Origin: SZUA-36 sp963704855
GTDB lineage: Bacteria; Pseudomonadota; Gammaproteobacteria; Xanthomonadales; SZUA-36
Assembly (NCBI GenBank): GCA_963704855.1
Contig: CAVPHY010000001.1
Location: forward strand, 1 to 64,000
Length of the DNA stretch: 64,000 nt
Direction of reading: 5' to 3'
Every line of letters begins with the position of its first letter. Position 1 is the first letter of the stretch. The translations under genes and the position numbers were made by a program. Shown piece after piece: positions 35,754-44,731 of the stretch. The notes beneath the pieces were generated by a model. The model did not search any database. It was not told where the DNA came from and saw only the letters and a list, made by a program, of their open reading frames with translations.

Positions 35754-36544
35754 CAGAGGAAATCCTCGAAATGGCCGGAAAAACGGCGGAAAAATCGCAA
35801 GGATCCCCACGCGAACAGTCCCACAAAAAGCACGAGCAGCAGTGATCTGTATTCGAAGTTCATTTCACCGAACAGCAGTAACTCCCGCAAGCGGGCGATA
35901 AACCAGGCCATCGGGTTCCACTTTGTAAGATTCTGTATAGCTTCCGGAAGATGGGATGAACTGTACAGGATTGGTGTCGTAAAAAACCAGAATGTCATCA
36001 ATGGGGGCAATATCTGCGCCAGGTCACGCACGAAAACCTGGATGGCGCTCGTGAACAGTGATATGGCACAGGCAAATACCCACATCAATAGGATAACGGG
36101 TATGGCTATGAGCAGGTACGGCCATTGAATACCCGTACCCATCAACTGCAAAACGACCAGCACAGCCAGGTAACCGATCAGGTGCATAATGAATGTGGCG
36201 GTAACAGTGGCCAGTGGAATTTGTTCGGTCGCAAACGCCACCTTGCCGATCAGCGCACCGTTGGCAGTAATTGAATTATTGGCCCGCAGTATCGCTTCGG
36301 AAAAGGCTGTCCACGGCCAGAAAGCGATGGCCAGGTAAGGAACAAAACCAATACCCTCAGCTTCAGGTATACGCGCCTTGAATATGGTTGAAAATACGAA
36401 TGCGTAAACCGCCAAAAGTATCAGCGGTTGCAAGATCAACCAGGCAAAACCGGTTAAATTTTCAAGATAATCTTGCCGGATTTGACGAACCACCAGGTTT
36501 TGGAAAAATACCCAATCGAACTTTCGTTGTCTTCCAAGGGTCAT
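35753..36544 (-). CDS. Polysaccharide ABC transporter permease, Wzm type
   Basis: This is an ABC-2 family inner-membrane permease of 263 residues with about six transmembrane helices. It starts with a basic cytosolic segment (VVRQIRQDYLENLTGFAW) and has FWPWTAFSEAILRANNSITA, LIGKVAFATEQIPL and WFFTTPILYSSSHLPEA, as usual in Wzm/KpsM-type permeases. It pairs with the overlapping Wzt gene to export the glycan made by the neighbouring transferases. Confidence 0.92.
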   Translation of the reverse strand: MTLGRQRKFDWVFFQNLVVRQIRQDYLENLTGFAWLILQPLILLAVYAFVFSTIFKARIPEAEGIGFVPYLAIAFWPWTAFSEAILRANNSITANGALIGKVAFATEQIPLATVTATFIMHLIGYLAVLVVLQLMGTGIQWPYLLIAIPVILLMWVFACAISLFTSAIQVFVRDLAQILPPLMTFWFFTTPILYSSSHLPEAIQNLTKWNPMAWFIARLRELLLFGEMNFEYRSLLLVLFVGLFAWGSLRFFRRFSGHFEDFL

Positions 36545-36576
36545 TTCGGCTCAGGCGTTTAAACAGGGTAAGTATC

Positions 36577-37515
36577 TTACTCTGAATCGTCGCCTGCGGC
36601 CTTTGCTTCATCCGATTTTTCGCCAAACTGCCTGCTGACCATTTCCCCCAACTGCTCTTCGGTCATAAATACCTCGAGTGATGTCAGGCTTTCCAGGTAA
36701 TCACGCCTGATGCGCTCATCATGCTTTTTACGTTCTATACGCATTAAGTCATCTTTGAGGTCGTCAAAATCCAGTTCCACTGGTTCAATCTGTGCATCCA
36801 GGCGGATGACGTGGTAGCCGAAATCCGTTTTCACTGGTGCTGATATTTCACCGTCCTTAAGAGCAAATGCCTTGTCCTCGAACGGCTTGACCATGTCACC
36901 TTTTTTAACCGCGGTGAAACTACCCTTGTTAGAGGATGCGCTGGGATCTTCCGAATATTCTAAAACCAGTTCGGCAAACAATTCCGGATCCGCCTGTAGT
37001 TGCTTATAGATATCTTCTGCAAGCGCCTTCGCTTCTTCATCCGAGCGCTCCTTTGTAGCAATTAGAATGTGGCTTACATCAACCTTTGGTGATGAATATA
37101 CCTTTTCCTGTTTTAGCACGAAGGCCTCACGGGCGAGTTGCTCATAGTCGGCTTCGGGCTGGATGCTTACATAGTGTTCCAGCCAGGCATCTCCCAACTC
37201 CTGTTCTGCTGCTAGTTGCATGCGATCAATGACGATTTGTTCCAGGTTATAACCTGACTCACGTGCATCGGCAGCCAATTGGGCACGTAATAGCAGGTTA
37301 TTTATAACATCACGCAGACGATTTCCATTTCGCAAAGTAGCCTCGCGTGCATCGGCAGGTATCCTGTCCGCACGGGCGGAAAACATCGTCTGGGTGACAA
37401 TTCCCTTACCGCGTTGTGCCAGTATTTCATTCTTGTCTTCGGGAACATCGGCAGCCTCGCTCCTGAAGCTAATCAGAAAGAAAGTAACCAATAGAATATT
37501 TTTAAAGTACTTCAT
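36577..37515 (-). CDS. Periplasmic parvulin-type peptidyl-prolyl cis-trans isomerase
   Basis: This is a SurA/PpiC-like foldase. From the ATG at 37515 the protein begins with a signal peptide (MKYFKNILLVTFFLISFRSEAA). A helical N-domain follows, then a rotamase domain with VSHILIATKERSDEEAKALAE, FAELVLEYSEDPSASSNKGSF and KTDFGYHVIRLD. A charged C-terminal tail ends it. The 312 residues are shorter than SurA and have one PpiC domain. No lipobox was seen. It may help fold the secreted proteins encoded just upstream, but that is inference from position only. Confidence 0.88.
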   Translation of the reverse strand: MKYFKNILLVTFFLISFRSEAADVPEDKNEILAQRGKGIVTQTMFSARADRIPADAREATLRNGNRLRDVINNLLLRAQLAADARESGYNLEQIVIDRMQLAAEQELGDAWLEHYVSIQPEADYEQLAREAFVLKQEKVYSSPKVDVSHILIATKERSDEEAKALAEDIYKQLQADPELFAELVLEYSEDPSASSNKGSFTAVKKGDMVKPFEDKAFALKDGEISAPVKTDFGYHVIRLDAQIEPVELDFDDLKDDLMRIERKKHDERIRRDYLESLTSLEVFMTEEQLGEMVSRQFGEKSDEAKAAGDDSE

Positions 37516-37552
37516 TAAAGACTCCGTAAAAAAAGCCGATAGTTCTGGCCAC

Positions 37553-37591
37553 AAAAAAAATCGGGGACCCGTAAGGGTACCCGACTTTTTT
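37553..37591 (-). terminator. Bidirectional Rho-independent terminator
   Basis: The stem tcggggaccc-gtaa-gggtacccga (37561-37584, one mismatch) has eight A on its left and six T on its right, so it gives a U-run in either direction. It lies just after the stop of the secreted protein gene at 37609 and before the parvulin gene, separating the two minus-strand units. Confidence 0.85.
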
Positions 37592-37608
37592 AAACTCAAA
37601 TTACCTGA

Positions 37609-38768
37609 CTATCTGCTGTAGTTCTGTAACGTCGTAATACATGGGGTTTTACTACATGATGACGCGGACGGATCGACACCATCGGTAAATGTCACGCTGA
37701 AATAGTAGGTTGTATTTGGTGACAGTTGACAACCGGTTGTACCGTTAGTTGCCCAGGATAAACCACCGCCGACTCCCCAGATATACCTGCATTGGGCTGG
37801 AACATCAAAATCACCGGGGCATTCGCTGATGGCACCCAAGCGGAGACCAATCGGTTTGCGTTGTCTCCACGGTAAATATTTTTCCGTTCGTAACAATATT
37901 ACCCGTATTGAACTCCAGGGCCAGATAGCCATACCTGGGTACCGATGCAAAGCGGTTGTCATAACCCGGTTTGGGCCAATTCACCAGCCAGAAAGTGCTC
38001 CAGTCCATCACGGTACCACTAAGTGGTGATGCCGCACACTGGCCAACCGAGTTTGCAGTCACAACTGTGGTTACGACATCCTGACCACCTGCTGCATCGA
38101 AGCAGGTCAGGGTAAATGTATAAGTACCCGCCGTAGTTACCGTAATTGCTTTGCTGCCATTTGGCACGCTGATGCTCGAACCACTCCATCCGCCAGTTCC
38201 ACCGGATGCTGTACATGAACTGGCATTCTGGGTTGTCCAATTCAGGGTTGTAACACTACCCTCATCGAGGGTTGCCGGCGAGGCAGCAAAACTAACTATA
38301 TCAACTGCATTGGCCGCGGTCACATTCAAGGAAATGTTTGATACGGCGGGATCACCTATCCGCACCGGTACAGGTTAAGGTAAACGTATAATTACCCGGA
38401 GTTGGGGCGGTGATTACTTGATTGCCACTGGTGCCGATCGCGGAACCTGCCCAATCTCCAACGCCACCGCTTGCTGCGCAGGCATCGGCATTCGCCGTTG
38501 CCCAGTTCAGGGTGGCAGAGCCGCCCGCGAGAATACTTGCAGGTGAGACTGAAAAACTGGTAATGGTAACACTGTCAACCACTACTGCCTTGCTAACGGT
38601 ATAGCCCGGTATTGTGGAAACATAAAGATCGCCACTGTTCGGAGTGATACTGATGGAGCTAATTTCCGAACTTGGTATTGACTGGTTGTCTATGATGACA
38701 TCTGCATTTACCGCGCTACTTAGCATCGCAAGCGCGAAAAGCCATTTAAATCCATTTAATTTATGCAT
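37609..38768 (-). CDS. Secreted protein with two tandem Ig/PKD-like repeats (two frame breaks), function unknown
   Basis: The product has a signal peptide (FKWLFALAMLSSAVNA) followed by two similar domains of about 75 residues. Each has SVSPASILAGGSATLNW- or AASPATLDEGSVTTLNW-type starts, a Cys in the middle (ADACAASGG / ASSCTASGG), a G-W-(S/A)-GS turn, and YTFTLTC at the end. The Cys pair in each domain could form a disulfide. A Cys-containing C-terminal part follows (ECPGDFDVPAQC, TPCITTL). Breaks near 38358 and about 37850, both explained by one extra base, restore about 385 residues. Such domains usually mediate adhesion or act as spacers; no enzyme domain was recognised and no PEP-CTERM or LPXTG tail was seen. 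Confidence 0.7.
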
Positions 38769-38884
38769 GATTCCTCTCTCTATTGATTCCGCCCTGGGTT
38801 TGCCTGCTGTTTTTTATTTTATGATCGCCAGCTTGACACGCAACAATTTAACAAACAATTAATAAAATTGGAACTTCGGACACA

Positions 38885-38911
38885 GAAGAGGGCCGATAAC
38901 CGGCCCTCTTC
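38885..38911 (-). terminator. Strong GC hairpin after the secreted protein gene
   Basis: gaagagggccg-ataac-cggccctcttc forms an 11-bp perfect stem with a 5-base loop, 10 bases after the stop at 38922. The downstream U content on the minus strand is poor, so it may be a weak terminator or an mRNA 3' stabiliser. Confidence 0.6.
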
Positions 38912-38921
38912 CTTACACTTA

Positions 38922-40544
38922 CTATAGATCAACTATCGAACAAACAGTTATTGTCCAACCGTGCATCGGGATCAGATCGCCTGGACCGAAGCCAGCGTCA
39001 CTACCCTGTTTGCGGGTTGCTTTATGCTTGTAGATACCACCGTAGTTACCAATGGTGTTACCACCTTCACCGATGAAACCATTCTTGAAGGTTTCAACCG
39101 CAAAACCGGCAACTGGAAGACCATTCAGGCCACCCAAATCGCGCACGGCTGTACATTTCTTCGTCATCATCAATCTGACCATCTTCATTGGCTATCATAC
39201 GGGTAGTCGTCTAACTGCAGACGTGCCCAGCCGTTTTCAAATCCGATCGCGGTATTGTCGATGTTATGGAAGTTATATGAACCAAGCATTCTTGACTGAG
39301 AACCAACCAGGTCTGCGTCACCGAATGAAATCACGCTGGTTTCATAGCACAGTTCAAACGGAATTTTCGGATCGTTAGGAACATTTGGCGGTGCCGGCGA
39401 AACGATCGGCGGTTTTGGCTTACCCGTGTCCGGTTCATCAAATGCGCGTTCTTCACGATCCCAGATGGAGTCAAGAAGTACAACTTCACATGCAGTCGGA
39501 TCATCATCAGTCGAATCCCATACAGATGTAAACGGTGCATACGGTACATTAGGACCAGCACTTGGCGCGTAAACATAGAAATGCTTCGTCGGGAACGTAA
39601 CTACCCATTCGGTCTGGGCTAAAGTGCCTTCTTCCGTGGTGTACTCATTCATGATCTGGTCATGCATAAATACATAAGATACTGCGTCAACGCCACGAAC
39701 GAATTGGCCTGAAGGCAGGACCTGACCGGCGTCAGTGAACACGACACCTTCTGTTATGTTACCGCTGTTCAGGCTTGGCAGAACGCTGCCTGGCTCCTGA
39801 TGCAAGATATCGTTTGCAAAAACGGCATCTGCAAAACCATTGATAGCCGTTGCGTCGTAGGTAACCATGTTAGCGGCTGGAACATTGACGATTGCTGCAC
39901 CACCAAACAAACCACCACTTGGGGCTTCCATATCAGTAAATGGATCATCCAGCCAGTAACCTTCGTCACCGATCTTGGAATCGTTAGGATCGGTCCAGGC
40001 TTCTACCAACTGGGCACAATCATCAGGAACGCCATTTACGTGCGTTGCAGCATCGGCAGAATCTTCGTCATCGTTGGTCAGCGTACCCATTTCGATCATT
40101 TCAAAATGACCTTCGGTAGCACGGACGATATCTGTAGAACCACCATCGGTCAGGGCGTAAGGGCAGGAACTCCTGCGTGCCACCCATTCCATAAATGTAA
40201 GGAACGGTACATGAGGTATCTGAAGTGCTCAACTCTGGAACGCCATCAGCGTTCAGGTAGAGGGCCGCAGTCCAAACGTCCCAAGCTGACATATACAGGT
40301 TGAAATCGAGCACTTCGCGAGTGTTCTGGCCTTCAGTGAAACGCACCTTGACGGCTTTCGCGTTCTCAGTGGTGTTAACCACTGACAGAAGGGTTATGTT
40401 ACCGTTGTTAACGGTGTAGTAAGGGTAAATCAAAACCTGGCCGAGGCCATCGGGATTAATGTTGACTGCTTGAGCCGAACCTACAATTCCGGCGGCTCCC
40501 GCCAGTCCTGCAAGTACTGCTGCTGTTAGATTCTTTCTGTTCAT
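38922..40544 (-). CDS. Large secreted protein of unknown function (three frame breaks)
   Basis: The product starts with a signal peptide ending SAQA, then VNINPDGLGQVLIYPYYTVN and TLLSVVNTTENAKAVKVRF, a beginning I recognise from uncharacterised exported proteins of marine and sulfur-oxidising Gammaproteobacteria. It is acidic and rich in Asp/Gly/Pro, with a proline linker (KPKPPIVSPAPPNVP). Breaks lie at about 40163, 39193 and 39140-39155. Each is explained by one extra base, giving about 539 residues. Near the second break the restored frame reads DANEDGQIDDDE, a perfect EF-hand-type loop. The C-terminal part has FKNGFIGEGG and NYGGIYKHKATR. No anchor or catalytic domain was seen. Confidence 0.7.
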
Positions 40545-40651
40545 TACAACACTCCTATTGTGTACACAGGGCTTTTTAAAAGTTAATAGCGTGTGTTAAA
40601 AACCGCCGGGCTGGCGACTGAAACACACAGTTTACGCAAAATTGCACGGCA

Positions 40652-40680
40652 ATCTTACGATAAATCCAGAATCAAGGCAA
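40652..40680 (-). promoter_or_regulatory. Candidate promoter of the secreted protein gene
   Basis: On the minus strand TTGCCT (40680-40675) and TAAGAT (40657-40652) are separated by 17 bases, about 110 bases before the start codon at 40544. The spacing is ideal and the boxes are moderate matches to sigma-70. The long leader is otherwise featureless. Confidence 0.4.
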
Positions 40681-40730
40681 TAAGTTAAACATCTTTTATT
40701 GCTAAGCCGGACATATTGCAAGGCCGGTCA

Positions 40731-41159
40731 TTATCGCTTCGGTACGAAATACCAATTGCCGTCAACCTTAACCCACGACTCGTCAATATTATTCGTACCG
40801 TCGTAGGATTTTACACCAGGCACGGCGCCATAGACAGTAAAACCTACTAAAAACCTCACACTGCACGTGGTTTTTTCACAGTTACTTTCAATGTATTTTG
40901 CGCTTGTCCATTCCAGTTGCTGAGTCAAAAGCATCCGCTGGTACTGTTTTGATGAGACACTGGAGCGGTAACCTGGTGACAGGAATTCATAGGCGCCTGC
41001 AAGATCGTCACTCAACAGGGCCGCCCAGCGTGCGTTCGCCCGTTCCTCGATGCTTTCCCCCTGGCTTGCAGTCGTCGCACAGGCTGACATCAGCAACAGG
41101 CTGCATACCATGGCCACCATTTTCACATTCCAGTCAATGGAAAAATACTTCATATTCAT
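40731..41159 (-). CDS. Small lipoprotein directly downstream of gspD, function unknown
   Basis: This 142-residue protein has a lipoprotein signal peptide (MVAMVCSLLLMSACATT, lipobox MSAC). The mature part has SIEERANARWAALLSDDLAGAYEFLSPGYRSS and a C-terminal DESWVKVDGNWYFVPKR, a pattern of NTF2-like folds. The first ATG follows the restored gspD stop with no gap (TAA then ATG), so it is translationally coupled to gspD. Position and lipidation make a pilotin-like role in GspD assembly possible, but the sequence does not resemble GspS, so this is only a guess. A later start (ATG at 41120, residue 14) is possible. Confidence 0.75.
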   Translation of the reverse strand: MNMKYFSIDWNVKMVAMVCSLLLMSACATTASQGESIEERANARWAALLSDDLAGAYEFLSPGYRSSVSSKQYQRMLLTQQLEWTSAKYIESNCEKTTCSVRFLVGFTVYGAVPGVKSYDGTNNIDESWVKVDGNWYFVPKR

Positions 41160-43298
41160 TTAGTCCTCAGTGTGCAAGGTGGCGTGTTTAATGGGGGGAA
41201 TTTTCATGAATTCAACACGGATGTCGTCACTGACCGTTTTCAGATCATTGGTGTTTTCAATAACAGTCGGCGTGATCATCACGATGGTTTCGCTACGGAT
41301 CGTTGATGTTGTCGTGACTGCCAAACAAGCGTCCGATTCCCGGGATGCGGTTCAGGTAAGGCACACCCGTGCGGCCCTTGCTGGATTGTTCCGAAATCAA
41401 GCCCGCCCAAAAATATGGTTTGGCCCGATTGCACCGCCACCTGGCTGGTGACTGATTTGTTATTGATCGGTGGGTTGCCGCTGGCCGAGATATCTGGATC
41501 ACGCGCGCCGGGACGACTAACCTCCTGCGTCACATCCATGTAAACCAACCCACCCGGGTTAATTCTTGGTGTCACCGTCAGGGTGACACCCGTGGAAACA
41601 TACTGCGCGCTGCTGACCACATTTGAATTACCGGTGGAAATACTGGAAGACTGTACCGGCACCTGGGTACCCACGGTAATGGTTGCGGTCGCATTATTGC
41701 GGACCAGTAATGAAGGCGCACCCAGTGAACGGACATCCGTAACACTATCCAGCGCGGTGATGGTGGCCTTTACGAAGCCACTCCCGATGGGGCCGATGAT
41801 ATTCGCAAAAAAGTTAGTGGCACCGCCCATTGTCAAGGTATCAAAACCATCACCAAAGTTCTCGTCACCGCCAATGGCGAGGGGGTTGTTTGTCAGGTAC
41901 CAATTCACACCAAAAGCGAGGTCTTCAGTTAAGCTCGACATCCAGAATCTGTGACTCGATCAGAACCTGCAAGGGCTCCTGGTCAATACGCTCTATCGCC
42001 GCCTGGATGGACGAATACTGGTTCTGGGTCGCCTGTATCAGCAGTGAGTTGGTTTCGATAACCGAGGTGATGCGTATTTCACCCTCTTCGGTTGAAACCA
42101 CACTGCCGGTACTCCGGTTGCTTTGCAGCCCACGATCATTTGCTGCTTCACGGTTTGTATTGAAGTCACTGATCGAGCTTCTCTGCGCCTCCTGCAAGCC
42201 AGGCGCCAGCGTTCCGCGCCGGCTGTCCTGCCGCTGTGCCGATGGCTGGCCACCATACAGCTGTGACAGGTAATCCGCCAACACCTGTGCTTCGAGGTTT
42301 TTTACACGATAAACATACAACTGCACACCGGAACCCGCAGCGCCTCGGTCAAGTGTCTCGATCCACGTGCGTGCTTTCTCAAGATAGGCTTCCTGAGGTG
42401 TGATCACCATGATCGATGCCAGGCGCTCCAAGGGCACGAAACGGAACATACCGGCAAGCGGTGATTCCGTTTCCATGCCAAAGATAGTTGTCAGTTCGGA
42501 GGTGATCGATTCCACATCGACGGTTTGCAACGGATAGATGCCAACTGACATACCGGCGAGCCAATCCACGTCAAAGATATCAACGGTTTGCTGGTAGTTA
42601 CGCAATTCGTCCTGGGTGCCGGCGAGAAAGATCATACTCCTGAGAGGGTCAATCCTGACCATGGCGCCATCACGCACATAAGGCTCGAGTATCTTGGCCA
42701 TTTCAAGGGCCCCGATATACTTCAGGGGCATCACCCGGACCTCGTAACCCATGGCAATACTCTCCTTGCTGAGTACCGGTACGAGGGTTCCGCGAACGGC
42801 TTCTGATACAGGAAGAATGTGGTAGCGGCCCTCGGTATAAACCATTGCCGCGCCGTTCCAGCGCAACAGCAGCTCAAGGATGGGCATCAGCTGATCACGG
42901 GAAACCGGTTTTGAAGTCGAAAAAGTCACCTGCCCGCTGACACCTGGCCCGATAACGAACGTTTCCTGCAGGACTTCTCCAAGTATCGTGTGCACAACCG
43001 ACTGCAGCGATTCGCCTTCAAAATTCAGTACGATTTCGCCGTCTTCTGAAACCGCACTGAGTTTGCGTTTCGCCGCGTCCTCGTTGATAAACGCGCTTTC
43101 GCCCAATTTCAATTCGACACCTTCGACTCCACCCGCCTGGGAAGCGTTTGCCGTGGAGGTAAACATTGGCTCCTCATGCGCCTCGAGTTCAGCCTTGTTC
43201 AAGCGCTGGTGGTGGGGCTCAGGCCTTGGAGGTATGTCCGTTGTCGCACAACTGTTAACCAGGAGCAGAATGGCCACAGCATATATCAGTGATTTCAT
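41160..43298 (-). CDS. gspD: Type II secretion system secretin GspD (three frame breaks)
   Basis: GspD is the outer-membrane secretin channel of the T2SS. It has a lipoprotein-type N-terminus (LLLVNSCATT), an N0 domain (IVLNFEGESLQSVVHTILGE), and N1-N3 repeats (VRVMPLKYIGALEMAKILEPYV; VYRVKNLEAQVLADYLSQLYG). The secretin domain follows (VLIESQILDVEL, VRSLGAPSLLVRNNATATI, VGTQVPVQ, SGQTIFLGGLISEQ, GVPYLNRIPGIGRLFG, ETIVMITPTVIE). Breaks at about 41929, 41399 and 41295 each need one base removed. The joined product is about 711 residues and ends at 41160, right before the lipoprotein gene. Confidence 0.92.
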
Positions 43299-43325
43299 CC
43301 GGTAACACTCCCTGGTTTTTGCGCT

Positions 43326-44150
43326 TTATCCATCTTCTTTATCATTACTGCCTTGGTCCTTGCTCTTATTTTTCATCAATGCGCGAATGGCACTCTGGTA
43401 ATCGGAAGGCTTTTCCGGCTGGCCGGACGTTGCCGCCTGGGTTCCGGTTTGAGGCTGCTGCGCTTCCTGCTCAAGACGCAACTCCTCGCGCCTTTCTGCT
43501 ATCCGTTGGCGAATTTGTTCCGCCCTGCTCAGTGGTTCATCCTCGTCACTAACCGTCGAATCGGTGTCCCCTGCGGCCGCGGCCTGTGCGGGTGTAACCT
43601 GGGACACGGGTTTAGGTGGCTCCATGATTTTTACATCGTGAATCTGCAAGTCGAGCTCGAGTGACTGGCCATCACGGGATTCCAGCACCACGGTACGCGG
43701 GTGAACTGCGGCGACCTGCCAGCCTACAAACTCGCCGGTCAGGGCCTCACCTTCGTGCGCCATAACGGTTTCGAGGTTTGTGTCAGCCGGCGTCAGAGAT
43801 GCGATCTTCACATTCGATGTGATAACAACCCCGGTCAACTTGACGTCCGGAGCACCTTTGACCTCAATCGTGGTGTCTTCGCCCGACTGCTCATCAAGCT
43901 CGGCGATCACCGGGTGACGGGATTCATTAAAAACCGGTTTTTCATTGACTACCAGGTAGTCCTTCAGCGCTCCAACCTGGCGGGCGGGCGGGCTTTCATT
44001 TTCGCCTGGCCCAACTTCTGTTTCCAGCCCTGCCGTTTCCACTGAGACCGGCAGATTCCAGGCAATGGCCATTGCCAGTGCAAGCAATGCGAATACACCG
44101 CTGATCGATGCCAGGATCACGCCGAGCGGGTTGTTCTGCAACCATTTCAT
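43326..44150 (-). CDS. gspN: Type II secretion inner-membrane protein GspN/GspC-like (XpsN type)
   Basis: This is the T2SS protein that connects the inner-membrane platform to the secretin. The 274 residues have a short cytosolic start, one transmembrane helix (about 10-32), and a homology region like that of GspC (VKLTGVVITSNVKIASL to VVLESRDGQSLELDLQIHD, about 103-175). A Pro/Ala spacer and a Glu/Arg/Gln-rich charged tail (SRAEQIRQRIAERREELR) follow. Its place between gspM and gspD matches xpsN of Xanthomonas, the functional counterpart of GspC; no other gspC is in the operon. Confidence 0.82.
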   Translation of the reverse strand: MKWLQNNPLGVILASISGVFALLALAMAIAWNLPVSVETAGLETEVGPGENESPPARQVGALKDYLVVNEKPVFNESRHPVIAELDEQSGEDTTIEVKGAPDVKLTGVVITSNVKIASLTPADTNLETVMAHEGEALTGEFVGWQVAAVHPRTVVLESRDGQSLELDLQIHDVKIMEPPKPVSQVTPAQAAAAGDTDSTVSDEDEPLSRAEQIRQRIAERREELRLEQEAQQPQTGTQAATSGQPEKPSDYQSAIRALMKNKSKDQGSNDKEDG

Positions 44151-44731
44151 TTCAAGTATCCTGACACATTGAAGCGTATATCCAGCGCACCTTGTTGTAC
44201 CTGCTGACCCCTCGCACGGGCATTTGTCCGTGGCCGGATAATATTCAAATCATCGACCAGCATCAGCGGCATACCGGTTTCCATGCTGTACAGTATTTGC
44301 AAAAAATCCTCGGCATCGCAGCGCATACGCACATTCACGGTTACTTTCTGAAAGCGTTCCTGTACGCGCGGCCGTACCGGTTGCCGGCTGACAATCTGGC
44401 AGGAATCATTGGCCTGTGTACGGACCATATCCCCGATGTTGCCGGACAGGGCCGCTGCGGCCTCATCAAACGTCGGGTACTCGAGAAACTGCCCCTCATC
44501 ATTTTGTGAGCCGCGTATATGGCTCAATTTCGCCTGTAAGGATTCGCGTTGTGCAGCAACGGCCTGGAACCGGCTCAACTGTGAGCGCAACTCATCGATC
44601 TCCCCTGCATAATCCAGGTGGCGCAAAACAAACCAGTGGAATACAAGCAGGTAGGTGAGTATCAGTGCAATCACCAGCAGCATGACAGCCGTAGCCTTTG
44701 AGTTTCGCTGATCCGGTATGACCTGTATCAT
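44147..44731 (-). CDS. gspM: Type II secretion system protein GspM
   Basis: GspM is a small inner-membrane platform protein that partners GspL. The 194 residues have one N-terminal transmembrane helix (AVMLLVIALILTYLLVFHW, about 14-32) and a coiled coil (EIDELRSQLSRFQAVAAQRESL). The periplasmic ferredoxin-like domain includes QKVTVNVRMRCDAEDFLQILYSME and LMLVDDLNI, as in the GspM_b/XpsM group. Both ends overlap neighbours by 4 bases. Confidence 0.88.
   Translation of the reverse strand: MIQVIPDQRNSKATAVMLLVIALILTYLLVFHWFVLRHLDYAGEIDELRSQLSRFQAVAAQRESLQAKLSHIRGSQNDEGQFLEYPTFDEAAAALSGNIGDMVRTQANDSCQIVSRQPVRPRVQERFQKVTVNVRMRCDAEDFLQILYSMETGMPLMLVDDLNIIRPRTNARARGQQVQQGALDIRFNVSGYLK

Noticed and set aside
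37609..40544. PEP-CTERM or LPXTG sorting signals on the two secreted proteins
   Set aside because: The C-termini (TLQNYSR and CSIVDL) have neither the motif nor the hydrophobic and basic tail.
31053..41159. Accessory island with true pseudogenes
   Set aside because: Intact genes are interleaved with the broken ones, no mobile element or tRNA boundary is present, and the one-directional breaks extend into gsp and purL.
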